From an uncultured Eubacteriales bacterium (GTDB taxonomy: Bacteria > Bacillota > Clostridia > Peptostreptococcales > Anaerovoracaceae), in assembly GCA_900540145.1 (NCBI GenBank), contig UQEW01000064.1, positions 1 through 12,306 of the forward strand: a stretch of DNA of 12,306 nucleotides, read 5' to 3'. This document shows, in pieces, positions 1 to 4,631 of the stretch (positions are counted from its first letter, which is position 1; each line of letters opens with the position of its first letter). The position numbers and the translations under genes are program-made. The notes under the pieces were generated by a model. That model did no database searches, was not told where the DNA came from, and worked only from the letters and a program-made list of their open reading frames with translations.

Positions 1-62
1 TCCATAGAGGCACAGGAAATCTCACCGCAATCGGTTTCAGATTCTAAAATTTTTTCATTCAT
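1..62 (-). CDS. 5' end of an unidentified protein gene (partial)
   Basis: An ATG on the minus strand (60-62) opens a frame running without a stop to the window edge, about 20 codons, reading MNEKILESETDCGEISCASM. The start is supported by AAAGGTG five to six bases upstream (about 68-74) and by a candidate promoter further upstream. The visible peptide has two cysteines and acidic residues but no motif I can assign, so no function is offered. It is transcribed away from the 63-690 intergenic region. That this is a real gene start is fairly likely; its identity is open. Confidence 0.55.
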   Translation of the reverse strand, partial: MNEKILESETDCGEISCASM

Positions 63-156
63 AAATTCACCTTTATGGGCTTTTTAGGGTGCCCTTCACC
101 TTTCTGAGAAAATTAAGAATTGCTTTTTTAGAATTAAACTAAAATGTCTTACGTCT

Positions 157-184
157 ATTATATACTGCTTATTTAAAAAAGCAA
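157..184 (-). promoter_or_regulatory. Candidate sigma-A promoter of the partial gene at the left edge
   Basis: On the minus strand TTGCTT (179-184) is followed after 16 bases by a perfect TATAAT (157-162). This would give a leader of roughly 90 nt. The leader carries AAAGGTGAA twice, once at the real ribosome binding site and once about 30 nt earlier with no start codon behind it. The -10 box is strong and the -35 box is moderate. Confidence 0.45.
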
Positions 185-256
185 GGCTATTAATTCGTTT
201 AAATTTACACTATTTTTAAAGGTTAATTGATAAAATATTAATTATTTCAAAACCTC

Positions 257-285
257 TTGCATTAAAATGTGAAGATGAATATACT
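257..285 (+). promoter_or_regulatory. Candidate promoter for the 292-620 island
   Basis: TTGCAT (257-262) and TATACT (280-285) are separated by exactly 17 bases, in an AT-rich stretch just before the base composition becomes more balanced. Predicted transcription would start at about 292. No ribosome binding site or plausible reading frame follows, so this would drive a non-coding transcript. Confidence 0.4.
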
Positions 286-291
286 TGTTTT

Positions 292-620
292 TATCGTATG
301 ACAACCTGTGGGGCTTCTTAGACATAAACGGAAACTCATTTTAAGCTTTATTTCTTGTTTTGCTAAGACTTGTACTTCCCGAGTAGCGGCTTTCAAGAGG
401 TGGACATTGGCGGTAGAAATAAGTTATACAGCAACGTCGAACAGTATCGATAAAGCGAGAAATTCAAGGCAGGTCTTACACACTTTTCGCTTCTAACACT
501 TCTTCAATCTCCAAAACGGCTTTTAAGCTGCGACGGACATGCCTGCCGTGATGAGTACCTTTATGAAGCCTGCAGGAGCTCTGCGATGAAGCAAGGTTGA
601 TACTTTGTGGCAAACTGGCA
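292..620 (+). ncRNA. Candidate structured non-coding RNA, family not assigned
   Basis: This stretch has no credible protein gene: the longest plus-strand frame (308-496) starts with GTG without a ribosome binding site and gives an unrecognisable basic peptide, and minus-strand frames are broken by stops. It is visibly less AT-rich than its flanks. It contains plausible helices on the plus strand: TTATTTCT (350-357) with AGAAATAA (415-422), enclosing CTTG/CAAG and CCG/CGG steps around 368-397, and GGCAGG (468-473) with CCTGCC (542-547). A 17-spaced promoter lies upstream and a strong hairpin (624-669) lies downstream. I considered 6S and raiA-type RNAs but cannot match either by eye. Strand and ends are inferred; a decayed gene is the alternative. 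Confidence 0.3.
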
Positions 621-669
621 AAAAAAGGATAGCCCCTTCGGATATTTGAATCAGGAGGAGCTATCCTTT
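620..669 (-). terminator. Rho-independent terminator of hbd
   Basis: On the minus strand, AAAGGATAGC (669-660) pairs with GCTATCCTTT (633-624), a 10-bp stem, and the transcript continues into an uninterrupted run of T (626-620 read in reverse). It lies about 20 nt past the hbd stop codon. The loop is long (26 nt) but can fold internally. On the plus strand the stem is followed by CTATATG rather than a T run, so termination would be mainly for hbd, with possible weaker use by a plus-strand transcript from the 292-620 island. Confidence 0.85.
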
Positions 670-690
670 CTATATGTGGGAAATTTTTTC

Positions 691-1539
691 TTATTTTGAA
701 TAGTCGTAGAAACCTATGCCGGTCTTTCTTCCCAATTTTCCCGCTCTTACCATTTTCTTCAGCAGAACATGAGGTCTATATTTAGGATCACCATATTCAG
801 TGTAGAGAGTTTCCATTATAGCCAGGCAAACATCGAGACCTATAAGGTCGCCTAATTCCAGAGGTCCCATCGGGTGATTGGCTCCCAGTTTCATGGCTGT
901 GTCAACGCCTTTAACGTCTGAGACTCCGTCGGCAACGATTCCGATACCCTCGTTTATCATAGGGATGAGGATTCTGTTTACTACAAATCCAGGTGCTTCT
1001 GCTACTTCAACAGGGGTTTTTCCTAACTTCTCAGCCAACGCTATGATGGTATCCTTTGTCTCATCGGAAGTGGTCAAACCTTTTATGATCTCTACCAGTT
1101 TCATGGCAGGAACCGGATTAAAGAAATGCATTCCTATGATCTTATCAGGTCTTCCTGTAGCTGCGGCGATTTCGGTTATTGAAAGGGAAGATGTATTGGT
1201 AGCAATGATAGTTTCAGGTTTGCAAAGTTTGTCCAGCTCAGCAAACAAAGCTTTTTTGGCTTCCATATCTTCTGTTGCTGCTTCAATTACCAGGTCTGCG
1301 TCTGCGATTATGTTGATATTGGTTGAGCCTTGTATTCTGCTGTAAGCTTCTTCTGCTGCTTCTGCAGTAATTTTTTCTTTTGCTACCATTTTATCAAGAT
1401 TTTTTTTAACGGTAGCAAGACCTTTCTCTACAGAAGAATCTCTTCTTGCTCTCATTACTACTTCGTATCCGTTCAGCGCTAGAACCTGAATGATGCCGGC
1501 GCCCATGGTACCAGTTCCCAATACACCTACTTTTTTCAT
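691..1539 (-). CDS. hbd: 3-hydroxybutyryl-CoA dehydrogenase
   Basis: Cytoplasmic enzyme that reversibly reduces acetoacetyl-CoA to (S)-3-hydroxybutyryl-CoA, a step of the clostridial butyrate/butanol pathway. The 282-residue length equals the clostridial Hbd norm. The N-terminal Rossmann domain has GTGTMG at 8-13. The catalytic set is visible: NTSS at 115-118 (Ser117), GMHFFNP with His138, Glu150, and GFVVNR with Asn188. The C-terminal domain carries ANHPMGPLELGD at 220-231 and ends FYDYSK. The start is fixed by AGGAGG nine bases upstream of the ATG. After the second Rossmann strand, where NAD-dependent relatives have an acidic residue (LRD), this protein reads MRARR (29-33), which may favour NADPH. 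It is monocistronic here, with its own terminator and a Rex-like operator; no crt, bcd, etf or thl gene adjoins it. Confidence 0.96.
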   Translation of the reverse strand: MKKVGVLGTGTMGAGIIQVLALNGYEVVMRARRDSSVEKGLATVKKNLDKMVAKEKITAEAAEEAYSRIQGSTNINIIADADLVIEAATEDMEAKKALFAELDKLCKPETIIATNTSSLSITEIAAATGRPDKIIGMHFFNPVPAMKLVEIIKGLTTSDETKDTIIALAEKLGKTPVEVAEAPGFVVNRILIPMINEGIGIVADGVSDVKGVDTAMKLGANHPMGPLELGDLIGLDVCLAIMETLYTEYGDPKYRPHVLLKKMVRAGKLGRKTGIGFYDYSK

Positions 1540-1583
1540 GATTGATAACCTCCTAATTTAAGAAACTTTGTTAAAAAGTAAAT

Positions 1584-1601
1584 TTGTTAAAAAATTAACT
1601 C
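1584..1601. promoter_or_regulatory. Rex operator (redox-sensing repressor site) upstream of hbd
   Basis: TTGTTAAAAAATTAACTC matches the Rex consensus TTGTTAA-N4-TTAACAA at 12 of 14 defined positions, with the complete left half-site. A second left half-site, TTGTTAA, lies 16 bp away at 1568-1574. The site sits just downstream of the -10 box TATAAT (minus strand, 1615-1620), where bound Rex would block transcription. Rex regulates NADH-consuming fermentation genes, including hbd, in many Clostridia, so target and site agree. Direct Rex binding is inferred. Confidence 0.7.
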
Positions 1602-1614
1602 TTTTTATATTTAT

Positions 1615-1643
1615 ATTATAACATAAAATAACACAAATGAAAC
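1615..1643 (-). promoter_or_regulatory. hbd promoter
   Basis: Perfect TATAAT at 1615-1620 (minus strand) with a poor -35 match GTTTCA at 1638-1643, spacing 17. The predicted start, about 7-8 bases downstream of the -10 box, leaves a leader of about 70 nt containing the Rex-like site. A weak -35 would suit a gene controlled by other factors. Confidence 0.5.
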
Positions 1644-1676
1644 CCTTTTTAAAGAAAATTACCAATATTTTTATAT

Positions 1677-1753
1677 GTTTGTCTAAAGTTTGTCCAAGGT
1701 CTGTCTAATGTTTGCCTAATGTTTGTCCAAGGTCTGTTTAATGTTTGCCAGCT
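1677..1753. repeat. Seven tandem copies of an 11-bp unit
   Basis: Consecutive units begin at 1677, 1688, 1699, 1710, 1721, 1732 and 1743, with consensus GTTTGTCTAAT; the last is truncated and diverged (GTTTGCCAGC). A higher-order pattern is visible: units 2-4 and 5-7 form a near 33-bp repeat (GTTTGTCCAAG, GTCTGTYTAAT, GTTTGCC...). The period is close to one turn of B-DNA. No reading frame uses it. Confidence 0.9.
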
Positions 1754-1792
1754 GTATATCACATAAGCACTTGAATCGAGCTGATTGCCGCT

Positions 1793-1860
1793 TGATGGGG
1801 TGCTTTGCCGATGGCAGATTGTCACATGATGAGGTGCTTTGCTGATGGCAGATTGTCACA
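1793..1860. repeat. 34-bp tandem duplication
   Basis: Two adjacent 34-bp copies (1793-1826 and 1827-1860) start TGATGRGGTGCTTTGC and end CAGATTGTCACA; they differ at only two positions (G/A and C/T). The near identity suggests a recent duplication. It lies between the 11-bp repeats and the hairpin at 1859-1886, and no gene covers it. Confidence 0.9.
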
Positions 1861-1886
1861 TGCCGGCAAAAGAACTCTTCGGCATG
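1859..1886. repeat. Small inverted repeat
   Basis: CATGCCG (1859-1865) and CGGCATG (1880-1886) form a 7-bp stem with a 14-nt loop, directly abutting the 34-bp duplication. There is no T run of terminator quality afterwards, so its role is unknown. Confidence 0.6.
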
Positions 1887-1911
1887 TTTGAATCTGTTGT
1901 AAAAACTAAAT

Positions 1912-2063
1912 GGTATCCGAAAATCGTTGGAAAATATAAGCGGTATCCGAAAATCGTGGTTTTGTTATCCGAAAAGATAAGGTTTTGCCATTTTCGGATA
2001 CGATATTATCTATAATCGTGATTTTGTTATCTGAAAAGATAACATTTTTTAAATTTCGGATAA
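1912..2063. repeat. TATCCGAAAA hairpin array
   Basis: Six copies of the TATCCGAAAA motif occur in about 150 bp: direct at 1914, 1944, 1966 and (as TATCTGAAAA) 2028, inverted at 1991-2000 and 2054-2062. The first two sit in 30-bp-spaced GGTATCCGAAAATCGT repeats. The others form two related hairpin units offset by 62 bp, beginning CGTGGTTTTG at 1955 and CGTGATTTTG at 2017. In unit one TATCCGAAAA pairs perfectly with TTTTCGGATA; in unit two the C-to-T change becomes a G-U pair and an extra T-A pair is gained, so the fold is kept. Each unit can also fold a shorter TTATC/GATAA stem. No gene is contained. A dispersed palindromic element is the likeliest class. Confidence 0.85.
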
Positions 2064-2096
2064 CATCGCCTTTTACGTTTTGGCTTGAGAACCCGT

Positions 2097-2127
2097 AAAC
2101 TCCTTTTAGCTGAGCTAAAAGGAGTTT
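2097..2127 (+). terminator. Perfect 14-bp palindromic hairpin, possible terminator
   Basis: AAACTCCTTTTAGC (2097-2110) pairs exactly with GCTAAAAGGAGTTT (2114-2127) around a TGA loop. On the plus strand the stem end runs into TTTATTAAGCTTTT, a broken but usable U tract; on the minus strand the stem is followed by TTTACGGG. It would end any plus-strand transcript coming from the repeat region, before the secreted-protein gene. A regulatory palindrome is the alternative. Confidence 0.5.
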
Positions 2128-2173
2128 ATTAAGCTTTTATCACATCTCAAATTTAAGGTACCAAACAGTTATT

Positions 2174-2263
2174 ATTGATTTCCTAAAATTGAGAAAAATC
2201 AATGATTTTAGATAAACTCCCAAATGTTTTTTCATTACAAAATTAACATTTGGGAGGTTTTTC
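2174..2263 (+). promoter_or_regulatory. Structured leader with ribosome-binding-site hairpin
   Basis: The leader before the secreted-protein gene holds three stems. Stem 1 is ATTGATTT (2174-2181) with AAATCAAT (2196-2203). Stem 2 is CTAAAAT (2183-2189) with ATTTTAG (2205-2211), which overlaps stem 1, so the two exclude each other. Stem 3 pairs TCCCAAATGTT (2218-2228) with AACATTTGGGA (2245-2255) and continues past one bulged G as AAAC with GTTT. Stem 3 contains the whole GGGAGG ribosome binding site (2252-2257), and a run of five T ends one base before the ATG, so it also resembles a terminator. No known riboswitch class was recognised. Confidence 0.55.
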
Positions 2264-2695
2264 ATGAGAAAAAAAATTGTGTCACTTTTCTTGGTCTTGG
2301 TTTTGACCATGTCCTTTGGTTCTGTTGCTTTTGCGTCTACTGAGATAATTGATGATCCAGGTATAGATACGCATGATACAAATGCTGTAATTTTCGATAT
2401 AGATAGAACCAGCGCTACTACTGCAGATGTATATGTTGATGTTTATTTCAGCCAAACGGTCGACATATACAATGTAGTTGTATATCTACAAAAAAAGGTC
2501 GATGGTGAATGGGTTATAGACACTTCTAACCCGGAACGCACTTTATATAATAATGGATTTAACAAAACTGCTTTCTACTTCTATAATCATTATACTGGAT
2601 TAAACAGAAATACGAGTTATAGAATAAGAGTTGTAAGTAAAGATACAATTGGCTCTTCTGTACATACTTATAGTGCTTATTCCAGTGCATTTTAA
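2264..2695 (+). CDS. Small secreted protein of unknown function
   Basis: 143 residues. A classic signal peptide is visible: MRKK, a hydrophobic core at 5-19, and an AFA cleavage motif at 22-24, leaving about 119 exported residues. The mature part is acidic at its start and rich in Thr, Ser, Tyr and Val with alternating hydrophobics; the C-terminal half (TSYRIRVVSKD at about 119-129) resembles the last strands of a fibronectin-III or Ig-like sandwich, which is an inference. There are no cysteines after the signal peptide, no lipobox and no LPXTG anchor, so free release is likely. The start is fixed by GGGAGG six bases upstream, itself inside a hairpin. It converges on the sigma-factor operon and shares its terminator. 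No family is assigned. Confidence 0.85.
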   Translation: MRKKIVSLFLVLVLTMSFGSVAFASTEIIDDPGIDTHDTNAVIFDIDRTSATTADVYVDVYFSQTVDIYNVVVYLQKKVDGEWVIDTSNPERTLYNNGFNKTAFYFYNHYTGLNRNTSYRIRVVSKDTIGSSVHTYSAYSSAF

Positions 2696-2719
2696 AGAGG
2701 CTAAAAAACAGCCTCTTTT
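2694..2719. terminator. Shared terminator between convergent genes
   Basis: AAAGAGGCT (2694-2702) pairs with AGCCTCTTT (2710-2718), a 9-bp stem with a 7-nt loop. On the plus strand it is followed by TATT and further T-rich sequence, giving a good terminator for the secreted-protein gene. Its left arm begins inside that gene's TAA stop, and the final codons and TAG stop of the facing gene lie inside the stem-loop, so the two 3' ends are built into one hairpin. In the minus direction the U tract is weak (CTTTAAAA). Confidence 0.85.
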
Positions 2720-3390
2720 ATTGTCTGTTTTATTATTTCTTTATCAACTTCACTATCTGCCACAATATCTATAAAGCTACTATCTATTGCAAATTCATAG
2801 TTTGTTGTATTATCACCATTTGTATACTTTTTTCCATAAACGTCTATTCCATACCAGTTTTCCACAAAATCGCTATTTACAACTGCTTCTGTACTTCCTT
2901 CCGAAAATCTTTGCATTATTATAAAATAATTACTATTATTTTTGTTTTTAATTTCTGTCTCACATTTTTTCTTCTCTCCAAAAGTTACAACCCTCATTTC
3001 CGACAGTTCGTAACCTTCTGGAAGTTTTTCAAAAATATAGAACTCCTCGCGCACATCTTCAGGAAGATTGTCATATGTAGTATATGTTTCAACAATCATA
3101 TTTTCATCATTTTCCCTGAAGTCTTGTATATCCACAAAATAATCTTCCCCTGCTTGCGCATCAGGGATTTTGAACATGGGAACTATGCTGACGCAAAAGG
3201 CAACAGCAAACACAGACGCAAGGCTGGCAATCAGCTTCATGCGCTTCCTTTTCTCTTTTCTCTTGACTTGAGCCAGCCGCTTCCATCTGGCGATGTCTTC
3301 CGCAGACGGCGGCTTTATATCATCCTTTGCTCTATAGGCGCGTTCCAGACGCTCGCCCAATAATTTCGTGTAGTCAGTTCTATCTGCCAT
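2701..3390 (-). CDS. Single-pass membrane protein, probable anti-sigma factor (DUF4367-like)
   Basis: 229 residues from the ATG at 3390, which has GGAGG eight bases upstream; a longer frame back to 3474 lies wholly inside the sigma gene and lacks a site. The N-terminal 50 residues are charged and cytosolic, ending in a basic KRKEKRKRMK stretch at 43-52. One transmembrane segment follows (about 53-73), then an extracytoplasmic domain (about 78-229) whose C-terminal part, with ENWYGIDVYGKKY and YEFAIDSSFIDIVADSEVD, resembles DUF4367 proteins. The start overlaps the sigma gene by 11 nt, implying translational coupling. Sigma genes with a membrane partner downstream usually encode sigma/anti-sigma pairs. 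No zinc HxxxCxxC motif is present, so it would not be a ZAS-type anti-sigma. Binding to the sigma factor is inferred. Confidence 0.75.
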   Translation of the reverse strand: MADRTDYTKLLGERLERAYRAKDDIKPPSAEDIARWKRLAQVKRKEKRKRMKLIASLASVFAVAFCVSIVPMFKIPDAQAGEDYFVDIQDFRENDENMIVETYTTYDNLPEDVREEFYIFEKLPEGYELSEMRVVTFGEKKKCETEIKNKNNSNYFIIMQRFSEGSTEAVVNSDFVENWYGIDVYGKKYTNGDNTTNYEFAIDSSFIDIVADSEVDKEIIKQTIKEAVF

Positions 3391-4018
3391 AAGGATATCC
3401 TCCTTCTTCCAATCTTGCTTTAAGCTTTTTCTTTGCCCGCGCTGAGATACTGTGAATAGTACCTTCAGGTTCATTTAAAATCTCAGCTATTTCTTTGAGC
3501 TTATGCCGATAGATATATTGCAAAAGAATAACTCTTTGTTCTTTGGCGCTCAAAGTTGTTTCTATAAGCTCTATAAGATATTCATCGCTGATACAACTGG
3601 CTTTTTCAAAGATTTGCCTGTCTGAAACAAAATCTATTTCTTCGTTGCAATTACATATATACTCTTCGTATGAACAGTTTTGCTCCTCCTCTTTCTTTCC
3701 TTTTTTTAGGTATTTTAAGCCTACCCTTTTAGCTATTGTTAATATCCAATATTTTGATTTCGTCTTATCCCTTATATTGCCGGCACATTTCAGAGCCTCA
3801 ACCATGGTGTCCTGGACCGCGTCTTCAAAATACGCTTTATTTATTCCAAAAACGCCTAAATAACGAGTAACGTCTTTATAATACTGAGCTAGCAGCTCAT
3901 TGTCATCTTCAAGCCTTTCTGATTCTTCTTCATAGAAACCATCCCATTCCTTTGCAGCCTTTATATTTATTACTTTGCCATTAATGGGAAGGTATTCTAC
4001 TTCTTGTGAGTATTTCAC
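3380..4018 (-). CDS. ECF-like sigma-70 family sigma factor
   Basis: 212 residues. Region 2 lies at about 40-105, with YFEDAVQDTMVEALK at 63-77 (the -10 recognition/core-binding helix) and KYWILTIAKRVGLKYLKK at 89-106. An acidic linker with three closely spaced cysteines (C115, C122, C124) follows. Region 4, the -35-binding helix-turn-helix, is at about 150-205 (LSAKEQRVILLQYIY, then LKEIAEILNEPEGTIHS and ISARAKKKLKARL). It starts with GTG two bases after the upstream regulator's stop; the AAGGA lies in that gene's last codons about 10 bases before the GTG. There is no earlier ATG. It is the middle gene of a regulator / sigma / membrane-protein operon. Its targets are unknown; the facing secreted-protein gene is a candidate. 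Confidence 0.85.
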   Translation of the reverse strand: MKYSQEVEYLPINGKVINIKAAKEWDGFYEEESERLEDDNELLAQYYKDVTRYLGVFGINKAYFEDAVQDTMVEALKCAGNIRDKTKSKYWILTIAKRVGLKYLKKGKKEEEQNCSYEEYICNCNEEIDFVSDRQIFEKASCISDEYLIELIETTLSAKEQRVILLQYIYRHKLKEIAEILNEPEGTIHSISARAKKKLKARLEEGGYPYGR

Positions 4019-4020
4019 GA

Positions 4021-4386
4021 TTATTTCATCCTTACTTCATCCGCATATATCTGAGCGATTTTTCCTATGCTTCTAAGTTGTCTTGCGTCGCACTGATGAA
4101 GGATCGCCATTATCTCCTCACAGGCTCTTGATGTTTCTCCATCCATTTCCTCCGGCAAAATTCCTCCCGCAAGTATGTAGTCTGCTGTTACATTGAGAAT
4201 CTGACACAGAAGGTACAGCTTCTTAATTGAAATACCTTTGTGGCCATATTCGATATCTGCGATAAACTGTGCGGATACGTCCAATTGTTCAGCAAGATTT
4301 TCTCTGCTGAGCCCTATGGCTTCCCTTCTGCTTCTGACTCTTCTGCCCATTTCTACCTGGTCTAGTGGTCTTAATTTTTCTGCCAT
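4021..4386 (-). CDS. Xre/Cro-CI family transcriptional regulator
   Basis: 121 residues from the ATG at 4386, preceded by AAAGGAG at good spacing; upstream in-frame codons would read through the divergent promoter region and are rejected. The HTH_3 domain spans about 12-73 (VEMGRRVRSRREAIGLSREN, then LAEQLDVSAQFIADIEYGHK and LYLLCQILNVTADYILAGG). A short helical tail (88-118) may mediate dimerisation. It is the first gene of the operon with the sigma factor (stop and next start two bases apart) and diverges from a second Xre-type regulator. It probably controls its own promoter and possibly the neighbour's; the palindrome at 4480-4498 is the best candidate site. No metal-binding or peptidase motif is present. 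Confidence 0.88.
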   Translation of the reverse strand: MAEKLRPLDQVEMGRRVRSRREAIGLSRENLAEQLDVSAQFIADIEYGHKGISIKKLYLLCQILNVTADYILAGGILPEEMDGETSRACEEIMAILHQCDARQLRSIGKIAQIYADEVRMK

Positions 4387-4479
4387 GTTTACTCTCCTTT
4401 TTACGAAAATTTCCTTTAAATAAAGAAATGGTTCTTTACTAAAGTTAGTCGTTGTAAGATAATAGTTGAATAAACATGT

Positions 4480-4498
4480 AGTTATACTATTTATAACT
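4480..4498. promoter_or_regulatory. Palindromic candidate operator between divergent regulators
   Basis: AGTTATA-ctatt-TATAACT is a perfect 7-5-7 inverted repeat in the 245-bp region between two divergent Xre-type genes. It contains TATAA-like sequence in both directions, so it may overlap a -10 element of the minus-strand operon. A second, weaker inverted repeat, GTGCAA (4533-4538) and TTGCAC (4555-4560), lies nearer the plus-strand gene. I saw no well-spaced -35/-10 pair for either direction. Confidence 0.5.
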
Positions 4499-4631
4499 TT
4501 GCAGCAAAAATACAAGGTAAATACAGCCTTCCGTGCAACTTTTTTAAGGAGAATTTGCACATATATTATAGAGGCACAAATTTTGCCAAAATATTGATTA
4601 CAGCATTTTGCATGCTTTGAGGAGACGTAAC

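Noticed and set aside
308..496. 62-codon plus-strand frame in the left intergenic region
   Set aside because: It starts with GTG, has no ribosome binding site, gives an unrecognisable basic peptide, and overlaps segments that look RNA-structured.
541..600. Possible hammerhead ribozyme (GTGATGAG near GCGATGAAG)
   Set aside because: The core CTGATGA and CGAAA elements are not present in the required order.
484..612. Minus-strand frame ending in a peptide with GRHVRRSLKAVLEIEEVLEAKSV
   Set aside because: It looks protein-like over about 25 residues, but I found no start with a ribosome binding site and no recognisable family. It could be a gene remnant; the evidence is too thin to annotate.
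1912..2063. CRISPR array
   Set aside because: The repeats are 10-16 bp, occur in both orientations with irregular spacing, and no cas gene is present.
3391..3474. 28-codon N-terminal extension of the membrane protein
   Set aside because: It lies entirely within the sigma-factor coding sequence and has no ribosome binding site, while the ATG at 3390 has GGAGG at correct spacing.
4387..4560. 58-codon N-terminal extension of the minus-strand Xre regulator
   Set aside because: The extension crosses the divergent promoter region and reads as hydrophobic, low-quality sequence; the ATG at 4386 has AAAGGAG and starts a normal Xre protein.
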